Shown here one piece after another: positions 1-5,201 of a stretch of DNA of 5,392 nucleotides (the stretch's first letter is position 1; every line of letters starts with the position of its first letter). Both the position numbers and the translations under genes were made by a program. The notes beneath the pieces were generated by a model that was given only the letters and a program-made list of their open reading frames with translations, did no database searches and was not told the origin of the DNA. The stretch is from Spirochaetales bacterium (GTDB lineage Bacteria > Spirochaetota > Spirochaetia > Sphaerochaetales > Sphaerochaetaceae). The DNA lies in assembly GCA_028723145.1 (NCBI GenBank), contig JAQYFM010000063.1, positions 1-5,392 of the forward strand, given 5' to 3'.

Positions 1-359
1 CCACTGAGTACATATTGATAGCTTCCTTCCTCAACAAGGAATTTAATAGCTGTCACTATCTCTGGAACTACTTGCACCTCATCAAAGAAGATTAATGTTT
101 TTCCCTTAATTAGAGGTTGAGATGCAATAGCAGTAATCCTCAAAAGTAAATCCCTACTATTACTAGCTTTTGATATTGATGTCCTAGCAATAGAATCCTC
201 TAGTAGATTTATTTCAATAAAAGAGGAGTAATGACTCTTTCCAAACTCACGTATTGCATAGCTTTTCCCAACCTGACGAGATCCTGTAATTAATAATGCT
301 TCTCGTCTATTGGGGGTAAAGTAAGATTCTAAGTAATCTGAAATTTTCCTCTTTAGCAT
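1..359 (-). CDS. AAA_14 / DUF4143-type ATPase, 5' portion only
   Basis: This is the first 119 codons of a protein whose C-terminal part lies off the left edge. Translating from the ATG at 359-357 gives a P-loop ATPase of the AAA_14 type. The N-terminus is short and basic (MLKRKISDYLES). The Walker A motif GSRQVGKS is at residues 26-33, with the family-typical 'TGSRQVGKS' wording. The Walker B motif LIFFDEVQ is at residues 89-96, and VLSG begins the sensor-1 strand at the edge. Members are usually around 400 residues with a C-terminal DUF4143 nuclease-like or winged-helix region, so about two thirds is missing. The start is supported by an AAGGAGA Shine-Dalgarno at 378-372, about 12 bases from the ATG, which is slightly long. 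The cellular role of this family is not established. Members are often accessory and multicopy in gut and oral anaerobes. The family call is firm; the function is unknown. Confidence 0.9.
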   Translation of the reverse strand, partial: MLKRKISDYLESYFTPNRREALLITGSRQVGKSYAIREFGKSHYSSFIEINLLEDSIARTSISKASNSRDLLLRITAIASQPLIKGKTLIFFDEVQVVPEIVTAIKFLVEEGSYQYVLS

Positions 360-406
360 TAAAACTATTTATCTCCTTGTATGATTTAAAGATAATATCA
401 TTTTTA

Positions 407-484
407 CCTTTTTTCCAACACAAAATGAACATATTTTGTCCGTTTTTCCAATAATATTTTGATTAAATATTTCCATTTTTCCAA
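407..484. repeat. Three 12-bp direct repeats with exact 33-bp period
   Basis: The unit CC(T/G/A)TTTTTCCAA occurs at 407-418, 440-451 and 473-484. Only the third base differs between copies, and start-to-start spacing is 33 bp in both intervals. No copy is found at the expected previous (374) or next (506) position. The array fills the gap between the divergent AAA_14 gene and the protease gene, and ends 12 bp before the protease -35 box. Regular spacing of about three helical turns puts all copies on roughly one face of the helix, which fits a cooperative DNA-binding protein. The 21-bp stretches between copies are A+T-rich and not conserved. It is not a CRISPR array, because the units are too short and too few. 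Its role as an operator or activator site is inference. Confidence 0.6.
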
Positions 485-496
485 TTTTTATGTACG

Positions 497-525
497 TTGA
501 CACTTAATTTACCACATCCTACAAT
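497..525 (+). promoter_or_regulatory. Near-consensus sigma-70 promoter of the Lon-like gene
   Basis: A perfect -35 box TTGACA (497-502) is followed by a 17-bp spacer and the -10 box TACAAT (520-525, five of six matches). The upstream DNA is A+T-rich. The expected start, seven to eight bases after the -10 box, falls at 532-533, on the A of the ATG at 533. The mRNA would therefore be leaderless or nearly so. This agrees with the absence of any purine-rich Shine-Dalgarno before 533. The TTG of this -35 box is also an in-frame alternative start codon, which can mislead gene callers. Confidence 0.7.
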
Positions 526-532
526 TCCTTTT

Positions 533-2404
533 ATGATTTTTGAACTTGATAACAAAGAGATCTCTTTCAAATATTCTTTACAAGATACAGATTTAGAAAT
601 ATCTGAAAGAGGTATCGTAGGACAGGAAAGAGCACTTAAGGCTTTAAGAACTGGATTAAAAACAAATAGAAATGGATATAACCTCTTTATCAGTGGTGAA
701 ATGGGTACAGGCAAGCTTACATCTGTAAGGCAGGAAGCTGAAAATTGCACTGATGATGAGATGATTAAAGATGTAGTTTATCTTGCTAATCCTTCCAATC
801 CATATTTTCCTATCTCACTTTGCTTAAATAAAGGAGACGGTAAAAAGCTAAAAGCTTTACTTAGCTCTGCAAATGAGGGAAATTACAAAACTATTCTTGA
901 AGAAGTAAAGGGACAAATTCCTGAAGCTACAGGCTATGCAGCTTTATTGTCTAAGAATACATTTAATGTAAATAACTACAAAGTAAATTTAGTCCTTGAT
1001 AGAAGTTTAGAAGTTAAAAGACCATTTATTGTTGAATCGCATCCAACCTTTGAAAACCTATTTGGCTATGCTGAAAAAAGTGAGGAATATCCTCACTTAG
1101 CAATTCATATTGGTTCCTATGCTAAAGCATCTGGAGGCTTTTTAGTTTTAACTGCGGCAGAAGTTCTTTCTCAAAAAGGACTTTGGGATGCTATTAAAAG
1201 GCATTTAGATTCAACAGCAATGGCTCTATCTACAAGTGGAGTTCAAGGTTCGCTTGGAAAGGATGAAAGAATAAGGCCAGAACCAATAGCACTTCCTACC
1301 AAGGTAATATTACTAGGAAGTGAAGATATATTTGATGAGCTATGTGATAAGGATGAAGGTTTTTTAAGACTTTTTAAAGTTGCACCTCAATTTGATTACC
1401 TAATGGAAGCAAATAAAGAAAATATCCTTGGTACAATCGCATATTTAAAAAAGATTAATCCTAATATCACAAAGGAGGCTTGTGAAGAGGTCTTAAGATA
1501 TTCATCCTCCATTTGTGAATCAAGAGATAAACTAACATGCCAACTAACACTTCTTGGAGATCTAATCTCAGAAGCTACTCTATATAGTGATGGAAAAATT
1601 ACAGGTAATGATGTTAAAAGAGCAATAAAAGATAGAGCTGAGTTAACAGATCTTTTAGAAGATAGAATCAACCAAGAGATTAAGGCCGGAGAATTATTAG
1701 TTAGTACTAGTGGAAAGAAGGTTGGAATAATTAATGGTCTAGCAGTAATGGACCGAGGAGCTGCATCATTTGGTACCCCTGCAGTAATTTCAGCAACTGT
1801 AGCACCTGGTAGTGAAGGTATTGTTAATATCGAGCATGAAGCAGGGTTAAGTGGAGAAATCCATGATAAAGGAATTTTAATATTACAAGGCTATCTAAGG
1901 AAGAACTATGCACGTTCCTTCCCGCTTTCAATTTATGCAGGCCTTTGTTTTGAACAAAACTATAGCGAAGTCGATGGCGACTCTGCCTCATCTTCAGAGC
2001 TATATGCCCTACTCTCTGCAATTGGAGAGCTTCCAGTAAGACAGGATATTGCAATTACAGGATCTGTTAACCAAATGGGAATACTACAACCAGTAAGTGG
2101 AATAAATGAAAAGATTACAGGCTTTTACCACACCTGTAAGCTTTGTGGTTTTACAAAGACTCAAGGTGTAATTATTCCTAAACAAAACATTAGATCTTTA
2201 ATACTTCCATATGAAGTTGAAGAGGACATCAAAAATGGTAATTTCCATCTTTGGGCACTCTCAACCATTGAAGAAGGCATGGAGCTGTTAACAGGTCTTC
2301 CAGCTAGTACTCGTGATAGAAAGGGTTTATTTAAAGTAGGTTCTTTTAATAGAGTTATTGAAGACAACCTTAAAAAACTCTACGAAAGTGGTAAGGGAAA
2401 TTAA
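533..2404 (+). CDS. Lon-like ATP-dependent protease (AAA_32 / LonB-LonH type)
   Basis: This is a predicted ATP-dependent serine protease of the Lon superfamily, presumably for cytoplasmic protein quality control. Residue numbers are from the ATG at 533 (623 residues). GQERAL...GYNLFISGEMGTGK leads into a Walker A at 55-61; Leu62 replaces the usual Ser/Thr after the lysine. A degenerate Walker B, GGFLVLTAAE, is at 201-210, followed by W-AIKRHL and IRPEPIAL, which are hallmarks of AAA_32 proteins. The C-terminal protease domain (about 390-600) has GDSASS with catalytic Ser484, and NEK with catalytic Lys527. The 43-residue spacing equals that of E. coli Lon (S679/K722). Classic Lon N-terminal substrate domains are absent. 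The helical insert found in AAA_32 proteins of about 800 residues is much shortened here, giving a size close to E. coli LonH (YcbZ). An in-frame TTG at 497 would add 12 residues but is the -35 box and has no ribosome site, so I chose 533. The stop overlaps the convergent gene by 4 bp. Confidence 0.93.
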   Translation: MIFELDNKEISFKYSLQDTDLEISERGIVGQERALKALRTGLKTNRNGYNLFISGEMGTGKLTSVRQEAENCTDDEMIKDVVYLANPSNPYFPISLCLNKGDGKKLKALLSSANEGNYKTILEEVKGQIPEATGYAALLSKNTFNVNNYKVNLVLDRSLEVKRPFIVESHPTFENLFGYAEKSEEYPHLAIHIGSYAKASGGFLVLTAAEVLSQKGLWDAIKRHLDSTAMALSTSGVQGSLGKDERIRPEPIALPTKVILLGSEDIFDELCDKDEGFLRLFKVAPQFDYLMEANKENILGTIAYLKKINPNITKEACEEVLRYSSSICESRDKLTCQLTLLGDLISEATLYSDGKITGNDVKRAIKDRAELTDLLEDRINQEIKAGELLVSTSGKKVGIINGLAVMDRGAASFGTPAVISATVAPGSEGIVNIEHEAGLSGEIHDKGILILQGYLRKNYARSFPLSIYAGLCFEQNYSEVDGDSASSSELYALLSAIGELPVRQDIAITGSVNQMGILQPVSGINEKITGFYHTCKLCGFTKTQGVIIPKQNIRSLILPYEVEEDIKNGNFHLWALSTIEEGMELLTGLPASTRDRKGLFKVGSFNRVIEDNLKKLYESGKGN

Positions 2405-3138
2405 TTCCAACTATACATCAATATACCTGCCGCAACAGATACATTTATTGATCCCTTTGCTCCATGCAATGGGATCTCTACTTTTCCCAAAGAATCATTT
2501 GCAAGTTTTAAACATTCTGGGGATACCCCACTTTCTTCACTACCTAAAATGCAAGTTCCTTCTGTTGGAAAAGAAAATTCTTGAATAGGAGTACCACCTA
2601 ATTCAAGAGCAAAGAAAGGTCCTTTAACTTCAGCTAATGAATTAATAATAGAGTATTCAATAGATTCTATTGCACCTCTACTAGTCCTAATTGCTCTTGG
2701 AGAAGTAATATCACCACACTCATAAAGATAAATATGCTTTATTCCAAAGCTTTCAGCAGAGCGAAATATTGCCCCAATATTATATGGAGAACGAATTCTA
2801 TCTAAAAGTAGATAATGTGGCTTTACTATACGAATAGAGTTATCAAGTTTATTATCACTATCGATAATATCCCAGTCTGCTACTTCCTCACCTAAGATAG
2901 CTAAACACTTATAATATATATCCTCACCTCTTTTTAAATTACCAGCTAAAAGATCAGAAAAAGCTTTCTCAAAGTAGGCTTTATCACTAACAAGCTCAAG
3001 AGAAATGACGATATCTTTAAGACCCAAGATATATTCCTCTTCAAACTTTTCGCCCTTTGAAGCAAGAAATGCTTGGGATGCACATTTTCTAAGCTGTACA
3101 CGCGGTTTTAATGTTTTAATCTTCTTCAGAGTTATCAT
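2401..3138 (-). CDS. TrmH/SpoU-family RNA 2'-O-methyltransferase
   Basis: This is a SPOUT-class (trefoil-knot) methyltransferase expected to transfer a methyl group from SAM to a ribose 2'-OH in tRNA or rRNA. All three SpoU motifs are present. Counting from an upstream GTG at 3144, motif 1 is LLLDRIRSPYNIGAIFRSAE (112-131, with N122 and R128), motif 2 is CILGSEESGVSPE (198-210, with E203), and motif 3 is KVEIPLHGAKGSINVSVA (221-238, with N234). Length is about 245 residues. The first 105 residues do not resemble the usual L30e-like RNA-binding domain, so the substrate cannot be assigned between TrmH, RlmB and others. I prefer the ATG at 3138 (MITLKK) over the GTG at 3144 two codons upstream. 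Neither has a strong Shine-Dalgarno, and the start lies inside the 3' end of rsmI (23-base overlap), so translational coupling is likely. It is the second gene of an rsmI operon, and its stop codon shares TTAA with the Lon-like gene. Confidence 0.92.
   Translation of the reverse strand: MITLKKIKTLKPRVQLRKCASQAFLASKGEKFEEEYILGLKDIVISLELVSDKAYFEKAFSDLLAGNLKRGEDIYYKCLAILGEEVADWDIIDSDNKLDNSIRIVKPHYLLLDRIRSPYNIGAIFRSAESFGIKHIYLYECGDITSPRAIRTSRGAIESIEYSIINSLAEVKGPFFALELGGTPIQEFSFPTEGTCILGSEESGVSPECLKLANDSLGKVEIPLHGAKGSINVSVAAGILMYSWN
2450..2476 (+). terminator. Possible intragenic stem-loop terminator for the Lon-like transcript
   Basis: GATCCC (2450-2455) pairs with GGGATC (2471-2476). After a T/T mismatch, TTGC (2457-2460) pairs with GCAA (2466-2469), leaving a 5-base loop. 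It lies 46 bases beyond the stop of the Lon-like gene and is followed by a weak T-rich stretch (TCTACTTTTCCC). The same bases encode the conserved motif 3 (IPLHGAKGSI) of the methyltransferase on the other strand, so the symmetry may be accidental. The lack of a proper U-tract makes termination doubtful. Confidence 0.25.
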
Positions 3139-3820
3139 CGTCACTTACCATACATGGTGTAACTGCAACTGCAAATTCACCTTTAATACTATCTCGAGAC
3201 TCCAAAATCTTTATAATATTAGAAACACTGTCTACTTTAATCTCTTCAAAAGCCTTAGTGAGCTCACGCCCCATAGTAATTCTTGCATTTGGCATTAGCT
3301 CTTCTATTTCCTTTAAGCTTTTAACAATTCTAAATGGAGACTCATAGAAGATAAATGTCTCTTCTCTTTCAAGAAGCTGTGTAAGTCTTTTAGTTCTTCT
3401 TCCCTTCTTTGGGGATAAAAAACCTTCAAAGGTAAAAGTCTTTCCAACATTACCAGCACAAGATAAAAGAGTAATAACTGCACTTGCACCAGGGATTGGT
3501 ACAATATCATGTCCAGCATTTCTTACGTTCTCGCAAAGTCTTGCTCCCGGATCTGATATTCCAGGAGTTCCTGCATCTGAGCAATAAGCAACACTTTGAC
3601 CTTGGTCAAGAAGAGCGATAATACCTTTACTACTTGCTTCCTCATTATGTGCATGACATGCAATAGTTCTTTTCTTTATATCGTAGTGGGATAATAATAA
3701 TGAAGTATGTCTTGTATCTTCACATGCGATGACATCAACGCTTTTTAAAATATTTAATGCACGAATTGTAATATCGTCTAAATTACCAATTGGTGTTGCA
3801 ACCATATATAAAGTACTCAT
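3116..3820 (-). CDS. rsmI: 16S rRNA 2'-O-methyltransferase RsmI, short form
   Basis: RsmI uses SAM to methylate the 2'-OH of C1402 in 16S rRNA (E. coli numbering), in the decoding centre. The tetrapyrrole-methylase fold motifs are all visible, numbered from the ATG at 3820: LYMVATPIGNLDDIT (4-18), CEDTRHT (33-39), SDAGTPGISDPG (81-92), PIPGASA (108-114), GFLSPKKG (133-140), FYESPFRI (158-165), RELTKAFEE, and a final KGEFAVAV. It ends at 234 residues with an acidic tail (DDDNSEED). E. coli RsmI is about 286 residues and carries a C-terminal helical domain after the equivalent of GEFAVAV, so that domain is absent here. An in-frame GTG at 3844 would add eight residues, but it lacks a ribosome site and sits inside the promoter. 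It is first in an operon with the TrmH-family gene, which begins within its 3' end, and it diverges from pspA. Confidence 0.95.
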   Translation of the reverse strand: MSTLYMVATPIGNLDDITIRALNILKSVDVIACEDTRHTSLLLSHYDIKKRTIACHAHNEEASSKGIIALLDQGQSVAYCSDAGTPGISDPGARLCENVRNAGHDIVPIPGASAVITLLSCAGNVGKTFTFEGFLSPKKGRRTKRLTQLLEREETFIFYESPFRIVKSLKEIEELMPNARITMGRELTKAFEEIKVDSVSNIIKILESRDSIKGEFAVAVTPCMVSDDDNSEED

Positions 3821-3825
3821 GAAAT

Positions 3826-3851
3826 AATCATAGTTTACAACCACTATGATT
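3826..3851. promoter_or_regulatory. Perfect 9-bp inverted repeat over the rsmI promoter
   Basis: AATCATAGT (3826-3834) and ACTATGATT (3843-3851) are perfect reverse complements separated by 8 bp. The left arm contains the rsmI -10 box. An 8-bp direct repeat, TTTACAAC, also occurs at 3834-3841 and 3850-3857, 16 bp apart. The dyad centre lies about 135 bp upstream of the predicted pspA start, so it could serve either as an rsmI operator or as the distal enhancer of the pspA sigma-54 promoter. No run of T follows on either strand, which argues against a terminator. Confidence 0.5.
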
Positions 3852-3856
3852 TACAA
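3827..3856 (-). promoter_or_regulatory. Probable leaderless sigma-70 promoter of rsmI
   Basis: Reading the minus strand, the -10 box is TATGAT (3832-3827, five of six) and the best -35 box is TTGTAA (3856-3851, four of six), with an 18-bp spacer. Only six bases separate the -10 box from the rsmI ATG, so the predicted start falls on the A of the ATG at 3820. No Shine-Dalgarno precedes that ATG. The promoter overlaps the 3826-3851 inverted repeat, so a protein bound there should block it. The -35 match is moderate. Confidence 0.45.
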
Positions 3857-3891
3857 CATGGATAAATTGGCTATTTATACCATTATCCATG
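3857..3891. promoter_or_regulatory. Perfect 9-bp inverted repeat, candidate enhancer for pspA
   Basis: CATGGATAA (3857-3865) and TTATCCATG (3883-3891) form a perfect dyad with a 17-bp spacer. Its centre is about 100 bp upstream of the start predicted from the sigma-54 promoter. That is the normal range for a sigma-54 activator (enhancer-binding protein) upstream site, and comparable to PspF sites of the enterobacterial psp operon. The arms differ in sequence from the neighbouring 3826-3851 dyad, so I cannot say that one protein binds both. A terminator role is unlikely because no T-tract follows. Confidence 0.45.
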
Positions 3892-3946
3892 GGGAAAATA
3901 ACCATATTATCATCAAAGCACTATGTTTTTACCCCATTTTTTAAAG

Positions 3947-3963
3947 TTGGCACGCTAAATGCA
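3947..3963 (+). promoter_or_regulatory. Sigma-54 (RpoN) promoter of pspA-pspC
   Basis: TTGGCACG (3947-3954), four bases, then ATGCA (3959-3963) match the sigma-54 consensus TTGGCACG-N4-TTGCA at all but one position. The invariant GG (3949-3950) and GC (3961-3962) are separated by exactly 10 bases. The predicted start is near 3974, giving a leader of about 40 bases with a strong AAGGAG Shine-Dalgarno at 4001-4006, 7 bases before the pspA ATG. A T-rich block precedes the -24 element. A sigma-70 -10-like TATAAC at 3965-3970 overlaps but lacks a -35 partner. Sigma-54 control of psp is established in enterobacteria; applying it here is inference from the match. Confidence 0.75.
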
Positions 3964-4013
3964 ATATAACTTACGTCAAAAATAAAAAATTAATTCCAAG
4001 AAGGAGATAAAAA

Positions 4014-4682
4014 ATGAACGTATTTAAGAGAATGGGAGACATCATCTCCTCAAATGTAAACAGTGCACTAGACAAGATGGAAGATCCAAAGAAGATGATC
4101 AATTTGATGATCACAGAAATGGAAGATACAGAGAGAGAAATTAAAGTATCTATAGCAGAAAAGAGTGCTGAACTTGATAGCATTAAGAGAAATATTTCAT
4201 CTGCCGATGATACAGTAAAGCGTTGGGCTGAGAGAGCTCAAATGGCTGTTGATAAGGGTAATGATGAGATGGCTAAGGAAGCAATTATCGAAAAGAGAAA
4301 TGCTTTAGAAACTCTCAAGGCTTTAGAAGCTAACAGTGCAACTATTGAGAATATCATTATCTCTTTAAAAGAACAGCTTAGTGAAGTAAGTGCAAAGCTT
4401 AATGAGATGAAGGCTAAGAGAAATGATCTTTTATCTCGTGCAAATGCTGCTAAGGAAAAGATTAAGGTAAATGAAACTTTAAGAGAAGCTGATAGCATTA
4501 AGTATGCAAAGCGCTTTGAAGAACTTCAATCTAGAATTGAAAAGTGGGAAGCAGAAGCTAAGGTTTTTTCAACAACTCAGCCTCAAATAAAGAGTACTAG
4601 AGAAAGTTTTGAAGAAATGGAAAGAGAAAGAGATATCGAAGAAGAATTAGCTAAACTTAAGAACAACAAGGAGAATAATTAA
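4014..4682 (+). CDS. pspA: Phage shock protein A / IM30 (PspA) family
   Basis: PspA-family proteins are peripheral membrane proteins related to ESCRT-III. They polymerise on the inner face of the cytoplasmic membrane to preserve its integrity and proton-motive force under envelope stress. The 222-residue length matches the family. Residues 1-20 (MNVFKRMGDIISSNVNSALD) form the amphipathic membrane-binding helix. They are followed by the conserved EDPKKM (23-28) and the LMITEMED segment. A long, highly charged coiled coil rich in Lys, Glu and Ala runs to about residue 185, and a short acidic C-terminal helix ends the protein. No signal peptide is present. The start has a strong AAGGAG at 4001-4006. 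It is the first gene of a two-gene operon with pspC, 2 bases apart, behind a sigma-54 promoter. No pspF, pspB or other psp gene is in the window, so the activator would be encoded elsewhere. Confidence 0.95.
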   Translation: MNVFKRMGDIISSNVNSALDKMEDPKKMINLMITEMEDTEREIKVSIAEKSAELDSIKRNISSADDTVKRWAERAQMAVDKGNDEMAKEAIIEKRNALETLKALEANSATIENIIISLKEQLSEVSAKLNEMKAKRNDLLSRANAAKEKIKVNETLREADSIKYAKRFEELQSRIEKWEAEAKVFSTTQPQIKSTRESFEEMERERDIEEELAKLKNNKENN

Positions 4683-4684
4683 TT

Positions 4685-4891
4685 ATGTTTTCAGCTTACC
4701 AGAGAAGATTATTAAGAGTTCCTAATGGAATGCTCTTCGGAGTTTGTGCAGGACTTGGTAGAAGACTTGGGATTTCAACATTTTTAGTTCGCCTTATCAC
4801 ATTCATCGCTTTCTGTGCGACTGGCTTCTTCCCGGTAGGCCTAATTTATACCATCCTTGCAATAGCCCTTCCAGTAGGACCAGAGTATTGA
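4685..4891 (+). CDS. pspC: Minimal PspC-domain membrane protein
   Basis: This 68-residue inner-membrane protein consists of a PspC domain and almost nothing else. The diagnostic features are RLLRVPNGMLFGVCAGLG (8-25, core GVCAGLG 19-25), then LGIS...VRLITF (28-40) and a hydrophobic stretch (33-63) ending in ALPVG. The PF..VG break in the middle could make it two short segments or one kinked helix. In enterobacteria PspC is a membrane sensor that works with PspB to relieve PspA inhibition of PspF. Here there is no PspB and no C-terminal sensor region, so it may act directly on PspA. Its start is backed by AAGGAG at 4668-4673 within the end of pspA, 11 bases before the ATG, and the 2-base gap implies co-transcription and probably coupling. 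The domain call is firm; the signalling role is inferred from the family. Confidence 0.92.
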   Translation: MFSAYQRRLLRVPNGMLFGVCAGLGRRLGISTFLVRLITFIAFCATGFFPVGLIYTILAIALPVGPEY

Positions 4892-4912
4892 TATTGTAAT
4901 TATCCCCTTACT

Positions 4913-4959
4913 TGGTGCATATCTTTTTTGGAGATGTGCACCATTTATTAATTTATTTC
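4913..4959 (+). terminator. Stem-loop terminator after pspA-pspC
   Basis: TGGTGCATATCT (4913-4924) pairs with AGATGTGCACCA (4932-4943). This is a 12-bp stem with one G-U wobble and a 7-base loop (TTTTTGG). It starts 21 bases after the pspC stop. The downstream strand is A/T-only and rich in T (ATTTATTAATTTATTT), though not one unbroken run. Strength and position fit an intrinsic terminator that ends the psp operon. Confidence 0.75.
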
Positions 4960-5173
4960 CAAAAGAACGTTTTTAGCTGCACATACTCTTTTAATTAAGC
5001 CATTATTTTTATATTAATCCTAAAGATGTTAAAAAAATGCTGATAGAAGAAAAATCGGTAAAATTTGTTGGAATATTTCCATGGACAAAGTATGAATCAG
5101 ATATTTGACAATCTTGTGTTCAGAATTTTTAGATATTGAAAATACAAATTATCATTATCTTTTCACTAGATAT
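4960..5173. other. Stretch without a recognisable intact gene, perhaps decayed coding DNA
   Basis: No intact gene is seen between the psp terminator and the DUF3990 gene. Two abutting frames give plausible-looking peptide. One runs plus-strand from about 4995 to a TGA at 5106 and contains NPKDVKKMLIEEKSVKFVG. The next, offset by one frame, is open from 5096 to a TAG at 5198-5200, one base before the DUF3990 ATG, and includes LTILCSEFLDIENTNYH. Joined by a frameshift they could be the remains of a gene formerly coupled to DUF3990. I recognise no family in either piece, and A+T-rich noise is an equally good explanation. A TTGACA at 5105-5110 has no convincing -10 partner. Confidence 0.25.
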
Positions 5174-5198
5174 TGTACTCCTAAAGGAGTATATTTTT
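5174..5198 (+). promoter_or_regulatory. Hairpin enclosing the DUF3990 Shine-Dalgarno, with T-run
   Basis: TACTCCT (5176-5182) pairs with AGGAGTA (5185-5191) around a 2-base gap. In RNA the top pair or pairs would have to open to give a larger loop. A G-T and a T-A pair can extend the base. The 3' arm contains the ribosome-binding AAAGGAG (5183-5189) for the ATG at 5202, so the folded form would hide it. Five T residues follow (5194-5198), so the same element could also act as a weak terminator or attenuator. The symmetry is visible in the sequence; the regulatory role is inference. Confidence 0.4.
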
Positions 5199-5201
5199 AG
5201 C

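Noticed and set aside
390..418. Promoter for the AAA_14 gene (TTGGAA with TATTAT on the minus strand)
   Set aside because: The spacer would be only 15 bp, and TTGGAA is part of the 33-bp-spaced repeat, so the match may be incidental.
407..484. CRISPR array
   Set aside because: Units are 12 bp and only three in number, spacers are 21 bp and A+T-rich, and no cas gene is present.
497..532. TTG at 497 as the start of the Lon-like gene
   Set aside because: No Shine-Dalgarno precedes it, it lies in the -35 box of a near-consensus promoter, and the extra 12 residues do not resemble the family N-terminus.
3105..3298. Plus-strand reading frame over the rsmI/trmH junction, and similar frames at 2358-2588 plus and 463-750, 1396-1671, 1824-2054 and 4238-4498 minus
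   Set aside because: All lie antisense to or overlap well-supported genes, encode low-complexity or unpatterned peptides, and lack ribosome sites or family motifs.
3911..3923. IHF-like site between the dyads and the sigma-54 promoter
   Set aside because: CATCAA-N4-CTA differs from the WATCAR-N4-TTR consensus at two or more positions, and the host may not have IHF.
3889..3937. ATGGGG / CCCCAT inverted repeat with flanking A/T pairing
   Set aside because: Arms of six bases with a 37-base gap are weak, and the match is not convincing as an operator or terminator.
3965..3970. TATAAC as a sigma-70 -10 box for pspA
   Set aside because: No acceptable -35 box lies 15-19 bp upstream, while the overlapping GG-N10-GC match is much stronger. 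It might still give some basal transcription.
5105..5110. TTGACA as the -35 box of a DUF3990 promoter
   Set aside because: Hexamers 16-18 bp downstream match the -10 consensus at only three positions, so it is not called.
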